From the NCBI GenBank assembly GCA_024138015.1, contig JAMXBB010000012.1, forward strand, positions 25,121,579 to 25,185,578: DNA of 64,000 bases, written 5' to 3'. The stretch's first letter is position 1, and every line of letters starts with the position of its first letter. The translations under genes and the position numbers were made by a program. The notes under the pieces were generated by a model. The model did no database searches and was not told where the DNA came from. It saw only the letters and a program-made list of their open reading frames with translations. This document shows positions 33,754 to 46,330 of this stretch, one piece after another. This DNA comes from Lumnitzera littorea (Eukaryota; Streptophyta; Magnoliopsida; Myrtales; Combretaceae).

Positions 33754-36648
33754 TGTTACGCCCCGAAGTCGCGAAGTCGCAACAGTCCCGCCGTGTAAAC
33801 CATTCTATGATAGAAACTGGCCTCACAGTTCCTACCATAAAGATAATCTACACAAGGCGTCGACGACCACTCGCTTTAAAGTAAACAGTTCGATTAAAGA
33901 TTATACTACAAATATGATAAGTAACTCAAATTACTATTAAACATAGATAATCATATAAATAAGTCCACAGAGCTTCCCAGGAAGATTTACATAATAACTA
34001 CAGTTTACTAATTTACAGAATAACTAACGGTCTTCATCCTTTAACTACAAGGTCAGTCTGGTTACACATTAAGCTAAATAACTTGATCCTCACACCCCTG
34101 GCTTCAAAAAGACTAACCTTTGGATAATTGTAGGGGGGCATGGTACTTGAAGAGATTACAAATCAGAACCTGCAAAAGGATCTATAAGGGTATGAGCAAC
34201 TTCAGCTCAGTAAGTTGAATTGGAGACTCGTGAATGCATACAAGCACAAACAGGGTTATCAAACAATTATTTTCATGCAATGCAACAATCAAGTGTCATC
34301 GCACAACGTAGTCCGGTCCGTTGTGAAATCAGAGAAATTTCACCCGCTCCGATCCGGGTTGAGGAGTTCCATGTTATGCAGCAGCTCACAACCAAACCCA
34401 GGCTTGTGCAATGGAGACCTTGCTCCTCCCGCGACTACCTTCGAACCATTGACTTCACCCCCGCCGCGACCTCCTCTCCTGTCACTTAGTTCGACTGAGG
34501 ATGAAGAAGGGACCATTTTGTAATCCTGCGCTATCCCTTTCGAAGGGGTCGGTATTTGGTTGGAGATTCCTATGATCCCCTAACAGGTTGCAATGCATGA
34601 CGTTTTCGGTTATTATGGTCGACTAAGATTAAATTCCGGTTAAGGTTTTCAAACAAGTTCATACCAATTAAATCAGTCACAAAATCACTCACAGCACAAA
34701 TTCCAGCACGAATTCAGATACATCAAACACATGCGCAAACTACTTACAATCACAAGTATATACAAGCCTGAGTCTCCAAGCACTACAAAACTAGTACTCT
34801 ATTACAATAAGCAATAACCCAACTTACTTGAATTTGCTCGATCGCTCGATCCTCAAATTGCGAGCTGATTTGTTTCTGGGTATCCTATAATGCAAAGAGG
34901 TCCTTTTAGTACTTATTTTTATGGATTCTTATTCTAATTTATAATGTAACTCATTTTCCTCATATATACCTACAACGTATTAATAATTCGTTGTATTTTA
35001 TTTCGGGGTTCGGCTCCTAAACTAGACTCTAGTTTTAATTCCTAAGTCGTAATTAGGCTCGAATCCCAATGTAACATTAATCACCTTATGCTCGGGTATT
35101 CAAATATCCTATTGGGTCGTAATTTTGGTATTGTAACTATTCGGTACACACTAACCCTAATTGGGATATCGGATTTATTCCCGATGTGTAAAAATCTTAC
35201 ATTTTAAGATATTTACTTAAAATTAAATATTAATTCCGATTTATTATTTTTCTGATTTCAATTATAATATTATCTAAATAACTTTATTTTTTTAAATTTT
35301 GTAATTTATATTTTCACATATTCCTAATTTCTCATATTCTTTACCTAATTTCCCTAATTACCCATAATTAGTACCTAAAAGCTAGGATTAGGGTTCCACT
35401 GCAGAGATTAACTTACTTAATCATCTAATCAAGATCCAAATCAGTAATTAACATCCTAATTACCTAATTAATCCCAAATCACCTAATTTTACCATCATTT
35501 TAGGGCTAAAAATTAACTTAAAATTTTTGAAAATTAATTTAAAAAAAAAGGGCTTCGTAGCACTATTCTAAATCATATGAGAATCCTACAGAAAAATTTT
35601 GAGCCCCAAACTACATCCCTAAGCCTATTTAATTTCCGGTTTAATCATGCTCGGTTTTGATCAATTTCTTAAGAACCCTATATTTCCAGACATAATTAAA
35701 CTAAATCAATATTTTTCCCTAAATCTACATACAATAAAACCTCATAATAACAAGTTTCATAATTTTCTGGGCAAAATAACTAATTTTACAAAATTATACA
35801 AAAATCGGGATGAGTAAATGACTAACCGGTTCAAGGATTTCTGGCCGTCCAAACCCGGTCCAAGGCTGTCGGCCGGTCCAGACGCTGGTCCTAGGGTAGG
35901 GTGGTGGTGGTGGTTCGATCCCAGGTGGTGGTGGGTGGTGGTTCTAGTTCACCTTGCTAATCTGCACAGTTTTCTTTTTTTTTTTTTTCTAGAATTTCTC
36001 TCGATTTTTCTTGTGTTTCGATTTTTCTCAGATTACAAACTGTCCAAATGTCTTCTGTGAATTTTTTCCTTATTTATAGACAAACATAGTAATTAATGTG
36101 CATTAATTTGATGTGATTTTGTCCATTTCCTTGATTTTAGGCTTTTAGTTTGACAAAATCTTATTGGCTAATTTTTTTTCTTTTCAGCCACGACCTGATC
36201 TGGTTGCAGACCTCTCCTTCTGATTTTTTTATAATTATTTTGTATTTTTATTTAATTATTTACTTAATTTTCGGCCTATTTTAGCAATTACGCGTATTTT
36301 TATCTACACGTAAATACATGTAGGGTACACGTGAACATTCCTAAATATTATTTTGGTCATTCTAAAATTTTTAGTATACATATAATCTATCTCTGCTAAT
36401 TTATTAGTTATTATATTACACTTTTTGTATTTTCGGTAATTAGCAGTTATTATGCTTAAAATTTGAAAATTTTATAGTCTCCTATTTTACTACTTACTTT
36501 CTTAAATTTAAGTTTACAGGGTCAGTTTTACTGGTATTTTGCTAAATAGTTTATAAATTGGGTTTGATCGGATCCTTTAGCCGATCGTCCTAAACCTTGG
36601 GTTTTAAGTTCAAACCTATGGTTACTTGGCTTGGCTTTAGGGCTTACA
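33754..36648 (-). mobile_element. Solo LTR L1 of the ~3-kb family
   Basis: The + strand reads TGTTACGCCCCGAAG to GGGCTTACA, 2,895 bp, with a perfect 5-bp duplication TTAAA (33,749-33,753; 36,649-36,653). Orientation is set by TATAAATA on the - strand (36,078-36,071), 570 bp from the TGTAAGCCC end, and by the GGGCGTAACA-type 3' end usual for Tekay/Del-like LTRs. It contains a G+C-rich block (~35,830-35,950) downstream of the TATA box. Short ORFs at 34,215-34,523 and 35,818-36,060 are shared repeat sequence, not genes. Confidence 0.9.
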
Positions 36649-37642
36649 TTAAAGATGCTTCAGAGTTGTTTAGTCATATATGCTTGTGTATATCAAGTCT
36701 ATGATAACAGCTGAGTAGTTAGCTTCTGTTATAGGTTGGTGTATATAGTGAGACTGTTACAACTTTACTACTTTCTAGGCATGACATCGGCCAAAGAGGA
36801 GAGTTAAATTCAGACTTGATTTGATCATATCTTATTTTCATGAACATTCGTATAAATCTTTTTAATATTTAGGATTTTTATTAAGGATCTAATCATGTTC
36901 CAACCAAATCCGCAAATAAAAGTAAAGATTTGATCTAGATTTGATGTCATTGGATTGTATCATTTTTTCATTTTCCTCTACTTTCTTCTTGTTTCTCAGT
37001 CGATAGAAGAAAAAAAAATATATGTATATATATTTTAGGCACATGCATGCATGCTAACCAACTAAGCTAGTGTTCATTTCTCGATATTTTAGGCACTCAA
37101 AATATATTTAAGCTTTTCAAACTGGCCCATCTTTAAATTTATCTTACAAACCTAAGCTTAGTTCATCTCAACTTGTTCTAAAATAACCCAAACACATTTA
37201 AGTAATTCAAAATATACATGCTAAAGATTTTTTCAACATGAATTCAATATAATAAATTCTAAATCTTGTTTTTCTATTTATCCAGTTGAAATTATTTAAA
37301 ATTCAAATTTTAAATTGAACAAAAACCTACTGACATAAACTCAAAATTTTACTGGACTTTTCTCAAAATTATTTTTTGTAATGAAGCCCAATTTTTAATG
37401 ACTCAGAATTTATCAAGTTGTAAGTATATTTTTAACTATTGCCTGAACCGACCCTAAATGACCAATTGACTTGACTTGGATATTTTCTACACTTTTTATT
37501 TTTTCAAATTTTTTATTTTATATTTTTCAATTTTTTTTTAGGTTTTTTCAATTTTTAATTTTTTTGAATTTTTTTTTTTGTAAACTTAGCCTAAAATAAA
37601 TAAATAAAGAAATAAAAATAGGGGAAAAATGAGGTGTCTACA

Positions 37643-38174
37643 GTAAGTAGGGTAGTTCTTTTCGTGTTGCTTTAGTTGCTAGGAAGCATAGGCAATCACC
37701 TTTCCTTCTTGTATCAAAACATACCCCAATACTTGTATGTAAGCATCACTATACATAACGTACTCCTTACTACTCCGGGTTAATGCCAACACTAGGGTTG
37801 AAATAAGTTTCTTTTTAGCTTTGTAATACTTAACTCATACTCTTCATCCCAAATAAACTGTACTCCCTCTTAAGTCAACCTAGTGAGCGGTGCTACTATT
37901 TTAGAAAAACCCTCAACAAATCGTTTGTACTAACTTACTAACCTAAGAAAACTTTTTATTTCAATCATTGACTAGGGTTTGGGTCGTTCTACCATTGCTT
38001 TAACTTTCCTAAGTCAACAAAAATACCTTCCTTATTTACCATATTCTCGAGAAAAGACATTAGCTCAAGCCAAAACTTGCACTTCTTAAACTTAGTATAT
38101 AGTTTCTCTTATGTTTAAGAAAAGACATCTGTTCAAGCCAGAACTTGCACTTCTTAAACTTAGCATACAGTTTC
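37643..38174 (-). pseudogene. RT end and RNase H start of the old gypsy
   Basis: The - strand reads KLYAKFKKCKFWL (38,174 downward), then SFLENMVNKEGIFVDLRKVKAM, a conserved IKSFLRL stretch and the RNase H start. It contains stops. Two copies of the KCKFWL-encoding stretch lie in tandem (see 38,053-38,174). Confidence 0.75.
38053..38174 (-). repeat. Tandem duplication within RT, ~66 bp
   Basis: AGAAAAGACAT...TCAAGCC...AACTTGCACTTCTTAAACTTAG recurs at 38,053 and 38,119. The second copy is cut by solo LTR L2 at 38,175. Confidence 0.8.
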
Positions 38175-38354
38175 TGTTACACCTCGAAGTAACAGAATCA
38201 ACAATTTTACTATGTAAACCAACCTAAGATAGTGACCGATCTCTCGGTCGCTATTATAGATGTGATTTACATAAGGCTTTTACAATTACTTGCTTTGAAA
38301 TAAACAATTCATACAAAATTATTGATAAAATTTCATACAAAACCTCAGGACATA

Positions 38355-38390
<36 letters not shown>

Positions 38391-41056
38391 TATGATCCTA
38401 GGAGATATTTATACACCATAGTAGTTTGATAAGTAAAATATTACATAGTCAACTCATATATCTAAGAGTTATTAACAAAACTCTTAAAGACTCTATTAAT
38501 TAGCCATTTTGATCCTTACTTCCCCAGAGTTTTTCAAAGGAAACTAACCACTTGCTAGTTATAGTACGATATTTTAGTCAACACCTGCAAGAAGATTCAT
38601 AAGGATATGAGTAATCAATAGCACAGTAAGTAAAAATGGAGACAGAAGAATGTATAATAAACACAAGTAAGGTTCTCTATCAATTAATTAAATGCAATAC
38701 CACATACAACTGCCATTACATAATGTTGTCCAGTTTGTTGTGAAATTAGAGAAATTTTACCCATTTTAAATCGAGTTCGAGGAGTTTCAACACATAATGC
38801 AACAGCTTATGACCAAACCCAGGTTTAATGGAGGCACCACTCTCCCCATGACTATTTTTCTAACCACTACTTTCATCCTTACCACAACCTCCTTTCATAT
38901 CTCTTTGTTTGACTAAAAATGAAGAAGAGACCATTATGCTACAACGTTATCCCTTTCTAAGGTGTTGGTATTTGGTTGGAGAATCCTAGTCTTCCCCTAA
39001 AGGATTGCAATGCATGTCCAATTAAGGGATTTAGGTCAAATCTAGGTAAGTTCAATTTAAGGTGATCAACTAATTTCACTCCACACAAATCATAGCAAAT
39101 CGCCAAAGCAAAGCATCAGTATACAACCCAATAATCATAGACATACAGGCATGCACACAAGTTTCTACCTACAAGCATAAATAAATACAATCCTAAGTCT
39201 TCGAGTATCATAATATAATACTCCAAAATACAGTAACACATTGATCCCAACTTACTTGAAATCTTCGATTTGATTAACCAAACTCGATGCAGGATCAACT
39301 TGTCACTACTTGCTCCTATAATATAAATACTCCTTTAGCATTTATATCCTTATTATATATAAGCTCTTAAATCGTAATTTTACTCAATCATCTAAGTTTT
39401 ATATTACTTATTATGAACTAATCCTACACTAGTTCCTTATTTGGTTTTTAAATCAGTTTCCGTTTTAAGTTCTAATTCAGCTTCCGGTTACAGTTTTTAT
39501 TCATAAATCTTAGGAAATCCTTTCAATCCAATATGTGAAATCCATACACCTATATTTGGGTATCCTAAATTTATTATTTAGCTCATAGCCGGTATTATGG
39601 TCTATAGGGTGTACTCTACTCCTAATTTAACTATCAAATTTACTCTTGATATAATAATAACCTATATTTTTCATATAATTTCCTAAATATACATTCTAAA
39701 TTAGATTTCTATGATATTCCTAATATTATAATATTATTAATTTTAACATAATATTTTCTACTCATTAATTTCATATATTCACATATTACTCATTATTACC
39801 TAATTTACACATAAAACACATATCTAACCTCTTCAACATTATAAATACCATCTCCCATCAACAATTGACATTCTCAGATGTCCAATTACACACAAAAAGA
39901 AAATTTTCATCAATTTAACATTAAATCACCAAAAAAAGCTTAAAAATAATTTTTAGGTATGATTTTAAGGCCTAAAAAATTAAGCAAAATTTTGAAAAAT
40001 TAAGTTTAAGGAAAAATATTCATAGCACTTCAATATATACCATAGCCAATACACACAAAAATTTTGAGGTCAAACCTATATCATTAAGGTCATTTAAATT
40101 AAATGCGAAAATTAGCCCAAGTTTAGTAATTTCTTAAGGACAATATATCCTGGGACCTAATTTTATGAAATTGATATTTTTTCCAAAATCTACATAAAAA
40201 AATACCTTAGAATACTAAATTTCATAAAATTTTCGGCCACTAGCGATAGCTCCACCTATGTTGATAGCTTCAAGCAATGGGTCAGCTGTTTAGTGGTGGC
40301 ATCCGTTCCTCTCCATGTGGTCGTTAGGTGTAAGTTTTTCTTTAATGCCCTAAATGCACACTATTTTGTCTATCTGTGTAAAAAAATATTTTCTCTTCTC
40401 TTCTCTCCTCTCCCTAATTTTTCCAAAGCTCTTAATTAACCAAAATGGATTCTAGAAGGGGTTTGCTGAATTTATGGAGTGGTTTAGGGTTTTTCTTTAA
40501 TTTTCCTTATGCCAAATGTCCCTTTTTCTTTCTCTTTTTACTTTCTATTTGGCCTAATTTTATTGGCTAATTTTCCCTCTTTCATCCCTAGCTTGTCACA
40601 CTTAATATTTGGGCAATTCCATACTTTCTAGTATTTTTCTTGATTTTTTTATAAATTTTTCTTATTTAATTAGCATTATTTTAACAAATTTTAGTTATTT
40701 CAAATAATTTCGGGTATTTTTTACTTATATGTAAATACATATATAGTATAAATAAATACTCCTAAATACTATTTATGTTATTTTATGATTTTTAGTACAC
40801 AATAATTTATCTCTATCAATTCGTTAATTATCATAACTTATTTTATGCATTTTCAATAAATAGTGAGTAATATGCATATAACTTAATATGATAATACTAT
40901 ATTATTTTATTATTTATTTTCCTAAATTCAAACTCATATAATCACTTTTACTAATATTTCTAATTTCGTTGTAAAATTTATACTCAATTGGACAATTTAC
41001 CCAATTGCTCAAAATTTTATGTGTCAACTTCTGAATACCTAATTGTGGAGTTTACA
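38175..41056 (-). mobile_element. Solo LTR L2 of the ~3-kb family, inside RT
   Basis: 2,882 bp from TGTTACACCTCGAAG to GAGTTTACA on the + strand. It separates the RT coding pieces ending at 41,057 and resuming at 38,174. Flanks GTTTC and ATTTG match at 3 of 5. It is rich in C-to-T type differences relative to L1 and L4. It contains a (TA)n microsatellite at 38,358-38,386. Confidence 0.85.
38358..38386. repeat. (TA)n microsatellite
   Basis: About 14 uninterrupted AT dinucleotides inside solo LTR L2. Confidence 0.9.
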
Positions 41057-41830
41057 ATTTGTTTGCCCATAACTTGCTCAACACCATCTTCAAATGCTTT
41101 TCATGCTCTTCTTTGCTTTTAGAGTATATTAAGCATGGTCTATGAAAATTGCCACAAACTTGTCTAAGAAAGCTCTAAATACTTTGTTCATTAAATCCAT
41201 TAATGTTACAGGTGCATTTGTCAAACTAAACGACATTACTAAGAGCTTAAATAGACCGTAGCAAGTTCTGAAAGTTGTCTTTTGAATATCCTCCTCTTTG
41301 ATCCTCAATTGGTGGTACTTTGATCTCACATCAACTTTAGAGAATACTTAAGCTCCTTGCAACCGATCTAACAAGTCGTCAACTTTAGGGAAAAGGGTAC
41401 TTGTTATTTATAGTCACTTTGTTCAACTTCCTATAATCAATACATAACTTGATGCTACTGTCTTTTTTCCTAACAAAAAGTACGAGTACACCCCATAGTG
41501 AAACACGTGGCGTAATAAAATCCTTCTCCTATGGTTCTTCTAATCGAGTCTTGAATTTTACCAACTTCGTAAAAGCCATTCCATGTGCGGGCTTCAAAAT
41601 CAACTTAGTACTTGGCACCAAATCGATACTAAATATGATCTTTCTGGTGATTAGTAAATCAAGCAAGCCTTTCAAAAACACATCGAGGAACTCATTCACT
41701 ATTGGAACTTCTTCAATTTTCTTATCTTTGCACTAAAGTCATATTAGCTTACCTACTTTTACCCTACAGTTCATAAGTGGGAACACCTGCTAACCTTTGT
41801 CCTTCTAACTTTAAAGAGAATTGCTCTTCT
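41057..41830 (-). pseudogene. Protease-RT linker and RT of the old gypsy
   Basis: Read on the - strand from 41,830: EEVPIVNEFLDVF (~41,720), IDLVPSTK (~41,620), VLFVRKKDSS then CIDYRKLNKVTI (~41,480-41,420), VDVRSKYHQLRI and SFSLTNAP (~41,330-41,200). The catalytic box at 41,146-41,135 reads FIDH instead of FIDD, so the second catalytic Asp is lost. Stops are few in this piece. It continues into 38,174 across L2 and comes from 44,925 across L5. Confidence 0.85.
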
Positions 41831-44800
41831 TGTAAGCCTTGTAATCAGGTGCTCAAGATTCGATTTGTAAAATTTAGGGCGGTTGAGTAAGTTATTCGAT
41901 TGAGTTTAAATTTTACGATGAAACTAAAAATATTGGTAAAAATAATCTTATAAGTTTGGATTTAGGAAAATAAATAATAAAATAACTCATTATTATAATA
42001 TTGAATTATATATATGACCCATTATTTATTAGAAACGCGTAAAACGAGTTCTGATAATTAACAAATCGATAGAAATAAATTATATGCATACTAAAAATTA
42101 TAAAATAACTTAAATAATATTTAATGGTATTTAATTATATTATATATATTTATGTGTAAGTAAAAAGACGCGAAATTACTTCAAATACTCAAAATATGCT
42201 AAATTAATGCTAATTAATTAAATAAATTCATAAAAAATTAAATAAAAGTATGGAAAAGTGTAAAAATATCCAAAAATGGGGTATGGCATGTTGGAAATTA
42301 AATAAAAAGTAATAATCGATAATATTAAGCTAAATAAAAAGTAAAAAAGGAAAAGATAAGGGGCATGTAATACTTGTAAAATTATATAAAATAAAAAAAA
42401 CCTTAAACACCTCTATAAATATAGAAAACCTTCATCAAAACTCATTTTGGTCATTTTAGAATCCAGAAAAAATTAGGGAGATGAGAGAAAAGAAGAAATA
42501 CTGTTTTTACAAAAAATTAGAAAAATAATGTGCAAAAAAGGCTTATAGGGAGAGATCATACCTGATAACCACCTGGAGAGGGACGATCGCCACCACTAGA
42601 TAGCTACTACACCGCTTAGGGTTGCCGACATAGTGGGACTTATTGTTGGTAGCTAGAAGCCATTTGTTTAGGTGAGTCAATTTTCTTACCAGATTTTGTT
42701 TAAATTATTAAAAATATTAAATTAATATATAAAATTATGAAATTTAGTATTTTGAGGTAATTTTGTATGTAGATTTAGAAAAAAAAATATTAATTTGATA
42801 AAATTAAGTCTTAAAATATACTACTCTCAAGAAATTACTTAACTTGAGTTAGTTTTCGATATTAAAATAAATAACCTTAATAAGAGTAGTTTTAAGTCTA
42901 AATTTTTTTTATAAGCTATTTAGAGTATTTAAAATAGTATTATGAAGAGATTTTTTAGAAATTTATTTTCGAAAATTGTAGATAATTTTTAGGCCTCAAA
43001 ATGATACATAAAAAAGTGATTTTAGGCTTAATTTAGTAATTTAATGGTAAATTGATAAAAATACCGATTTAGTATATAATTAAGTGTTTTAGGATGTTAA
43101 TTATTTAGAGTGTTATAAGTATGTATCGTGTATATTATATAATGAATGATGGGTAAAAAGGGTATAATTAAGTTAATTTTGTGATTTAAGGTTAAGTAGG
43201 CATAAATTCTTATATAAGATATAATTAGACATTTTAATACGTTGTTAGATGATGAAGAATGATATATGTAGTGTTAGAAAAGTGATATAAGTATATAGCA
43301 TGTAATAATATATAATATGTGTATATAAGAATTAAATAGATAAAAAATATTCGGTAAAAATTAATGGTATTATAATATTAGAAATATGATATAAATTTGA
43401 CATAAAAGGTGAATTTATGAAATTATATGAAAACTGTAGGTATTCTTATATAAAGAGCTTTGGTAGTTAAATTAGGAATATAATGTACCATATAGATCAA
43501 AATACTAGTTAGAGGTTAAATATGAGATTTAAAATATCCAAATATAATGTGATTAATTTCATATAATGGTTCCAAATGAGTTCCTAGGGTTTGCATATAA
43601 AACCCATAATTGAAAACTGAATTACCTAATTTAAAAACTAATTTGGAAACTAAATTAGAACCTAGCCTAAATTAAGAATAATTGTAAAAGATTTAAAAAT
43701 TTGAATAATTAACAATAATAAAACCTTAAACTAAAGATAACATAAAGAATTATAGAATAAAGCTTATATAAGGTAGTTATATGAGTACTAAAATAATATT
43801 TGTATTATAAGGATTATTAGTAATGGCTTGTGTAAGTTACACCTTGAGTGAGCAAGTAGAAAATCCAAGTAAGTTACAATCGATACTTTATTGTATTTTG
43901 AAATACGGTTTTATACTACTCGTAGGCTTAGAGTTATAATTGATTATGTTTATTATATAGTTGACTATGCACATATCTATATGTGTGTGTTTCTGGACTT
44001 AATTATATGACTTTGGTTTAATGTTTTGGATTGAAAGTTGTATGATTTGTATAAAATGCTTGAATGCCTTAAACTAGATTTAACTAAATCTATGACTTAT
44101 GAGTCTAAAATGGACCTGTATAGCAACTTAATAGGGGAACGTTTAAGGTTCTCCTGCCAAATGTCAATCCCTTAAAAAAGGATAGCGTTTGATAGCGTAG
44201 GTTCTTTCTTTATCTTTAGTCGAACTAAGTGATAGGAGAGAAGGTCGTAGTAAAGGTAAAGTCAATGATTCAAAGGTAATTACGGGAAAAGCGGTATTTC
44301 TATTGCACAAGTTTATGTTTGGTCATGAGTTATTGATATGTGTGCTAAACTCCTCAATTCGGATTAAAGTGAATATAATTTCTCTATTGTCATGATAAAC
44401 CGGATAATGTCGTGCGATGGCATTTGCTTGTACATATATTACATCTAACTAATTCGGTCGATAATCCCGTTTATGGTTAATGTATGGTTTTAAGTCTCTG
44501 TCCCAATTTATTGAGCAATTGATTACTTATATACTTATAGATGTTGTTGCAAGTACTAGTTAAGAAGCAGTCGTATAACTATTCTGAAGCTAGCAATTAC
44601 TGGATCCTAAGGAGTAATGATATAAAACTGAGGATCAATTGCACTTTCAAGTTTAGATTTTATCATCAATTTATGTATTACTTAAGTAAATTACGATTAA
44701 GCTACTAAATCTTGTAAACATACTCGAGTTATTTTAGTGTAAATATGTATTTTTCATAATTTCATAGATAAATAACATGTTTAATTTATAAATTATTTAT

Positions 44801-44924
44801 TAGTGAGTTAGTTGTAGACACTTTGTGTAAATTGGGTCTAAAACAACGACTGTAAAGTCAACTTCTATTATAAAATGGTTTACATAGCAGGATTGTTATG
44901 ACTTTACCACTTCAGGGCATGACA
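41831..44924 (+). mobile_element. Solo LTR L5 of the ~3-kb family, plus strand
   Basis: 3,094 bp from TGTAAGCCTTG to GGGCATGACA, with perfect target-site duplication CTTCT (41,826-41,830; 44,925-44,929). TATAAATA at 42,414-42,421 is 583 bp from the 5' end, matching L1 (570) and L4 (582). It is in opposite orientation to L1-L4. It interrupts the old gypsy between protease and RT. Confidence 0.92.
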
Positions 44925-45124
44925 CTTCTCTTGGGAGATTACAACAACATGTTGTGGCAATATATAGTGGCATGGTACTTGAATAACTACTTCACTCCAA
45001 GTATTACATCAAAGTCCATCATGTCTAAAACCCATAAGTTTGCTGGCAACACTCGTCTCTGAACTTCTATGCATACGTCTCTATAAAGCTAGTCTAGCAC
45101 TACTCTTACTATCAAAGGAGTATT
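44925..45124 (-). pseudogene. C-terminal protease piece of the old gypsy
   Basis: The - strand encodes VPANLWVLDMMDFDVILGV, the conserved end of Ty3/gypsy protease, followed by a stop and a short linker. Flanked by L5 and L3. Confidence 0.8.
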
Positions 45125-46330
45125 TGTTATACCTCAAAGCGATAGAGTTGTAATAGTCTTGTCGTATAAATCATTTTAGGATAGATGCTAACTATACAGC
45201 AGCTATCTTATGCTTGATTTAAATAAGGCATCTATGATTAACCCGTTTTAAAAGAAAATAGTTTAGAAATTAAATATGTCATAAGCATGTGGAAGTATGA
45301 AAAATACATACTAGCATTCCTGTATTCCAAGTAATGTGACATGATTTAATAACCAAAACCTCACTTAAGTATACTTTAATAATAGAAGATTTAAAATATA
45401 AGGACTAAATCTTAAAAATGTAATTAATCATCAATTTTATTTTGTCACTTCCAAGATCCAACTGTAACTAGCTTTTTGGTAATTATGATGTTGCTTCCAA
45501 ACTAGCATCTGTAATAATATCTATAGGGATGTGAACAATCAGTCGCTCAACAAGTGAAGACGGAGACATAAGATTATACATTAAGTATAAGTAAGGTTAT
45601 TAGTCAGTAATTTAAATGCAATGCAATAGACAAATGTCATTATACAACGTTTTCTATTCTGTCATGAGATTTGAGAAATTATACCCGCTTTAATTCAAGT
45701 TGATGAGTTTAGCACACATTTTAATAGCTCATGACCAAATCTATGCTTACGTAATGGAGAAACCACTCTACCTTCAAATTACTACCTTTGTCCTTACCTC
45801 GATCTTCTCTCTTATCATTTAGTTCGACTAAGGATAAAAAAAGGGACCATTATGGTTTATTGCTGTCTCTTTCGAAGGGGTTAGTATTTGGTTGAGAAAC
45901 CTAATCGCTTCCCCTAATATGTTGTACTATATATCCAATTTAGATTTATAAGTCATATATTTAATTAAGTCCAGTTTAAAGCGTTCAATCATTTTACGCA
46001 AAACAAACAATTACAGTCCAAAGCATTAACCCAAAATCATACAACTAAACCTAGAAACACGTACACACAGGTATGCATACAATTAAGCTATCTAATAAAC
46101 ACAACCAAGTATACTTAGTACTCCAAAATACAATAACGTATTGATCCCAAACTTACTTGAAGTCTTCAATTTGCTTACTTAAGTTTAATATAAGTTGTAT
46201 TGTCGATGCTTGCTCCTATATTATAAATATTTTTTTAGTAGTTATACCCTTATTGCATATAAGCTTCAAATCATTATTATTAATTTAAATTTATAATTTT
46301 ATTTAATTGTTCAGGTTATATATTATTTAT

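Larger units (their letters stand above)
31840..36786 (+). repeat. Partial family-L LTR (copy L6), itself twice interrupted
   Basis: 31,840-32,178 matches 44,290-44,560 of L5 (e.g. TTGCACAAG, CTCCTCAACCCGGGTTAGAG, ATCGTGTGGATGG). It is cut by the Athila solo LTR (32,179-33,462), continues weakly 33,463-33,753, and is cut by L1. Its 3' end resumes at 36,654-36,786, where GTTACAACTTTAC...GCATGACA matches the 3' end of the family. The left end was not found. Confidence 0.55.
23001..37642. mobile_element. 14.6-kb composite insertion into the old gypsy RNase H
   Basis: The host reading frame stops at 23,000 and resumes at 37,643. The insert begins TGTCAAGCCC and ends GGTGTCTACA, i.e. LTR-type TG...CA ends. 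Flanks TTGAG (22,996-23,000) and GTAAG (37,643-37,647) match at 3 of 5, perhaps a worn target-site duplication. Inside are the partial family-L LTR, the solo LTR L1 and an Athila solo LTR. I could not find two matching LTRs or any coding domain of the outermost element, so its class and orientation are open. It could also be more than one element. Confidence 0.5.

Noticed and set aside
34215..34523. Overlapping short ORFs, also at 51,446-51,705
   Set aside because: Same segment in two solo LTRs (L1 and L4), open in several frames because it is relatively G+C-rich; frames and lengths are not conserved between copies.
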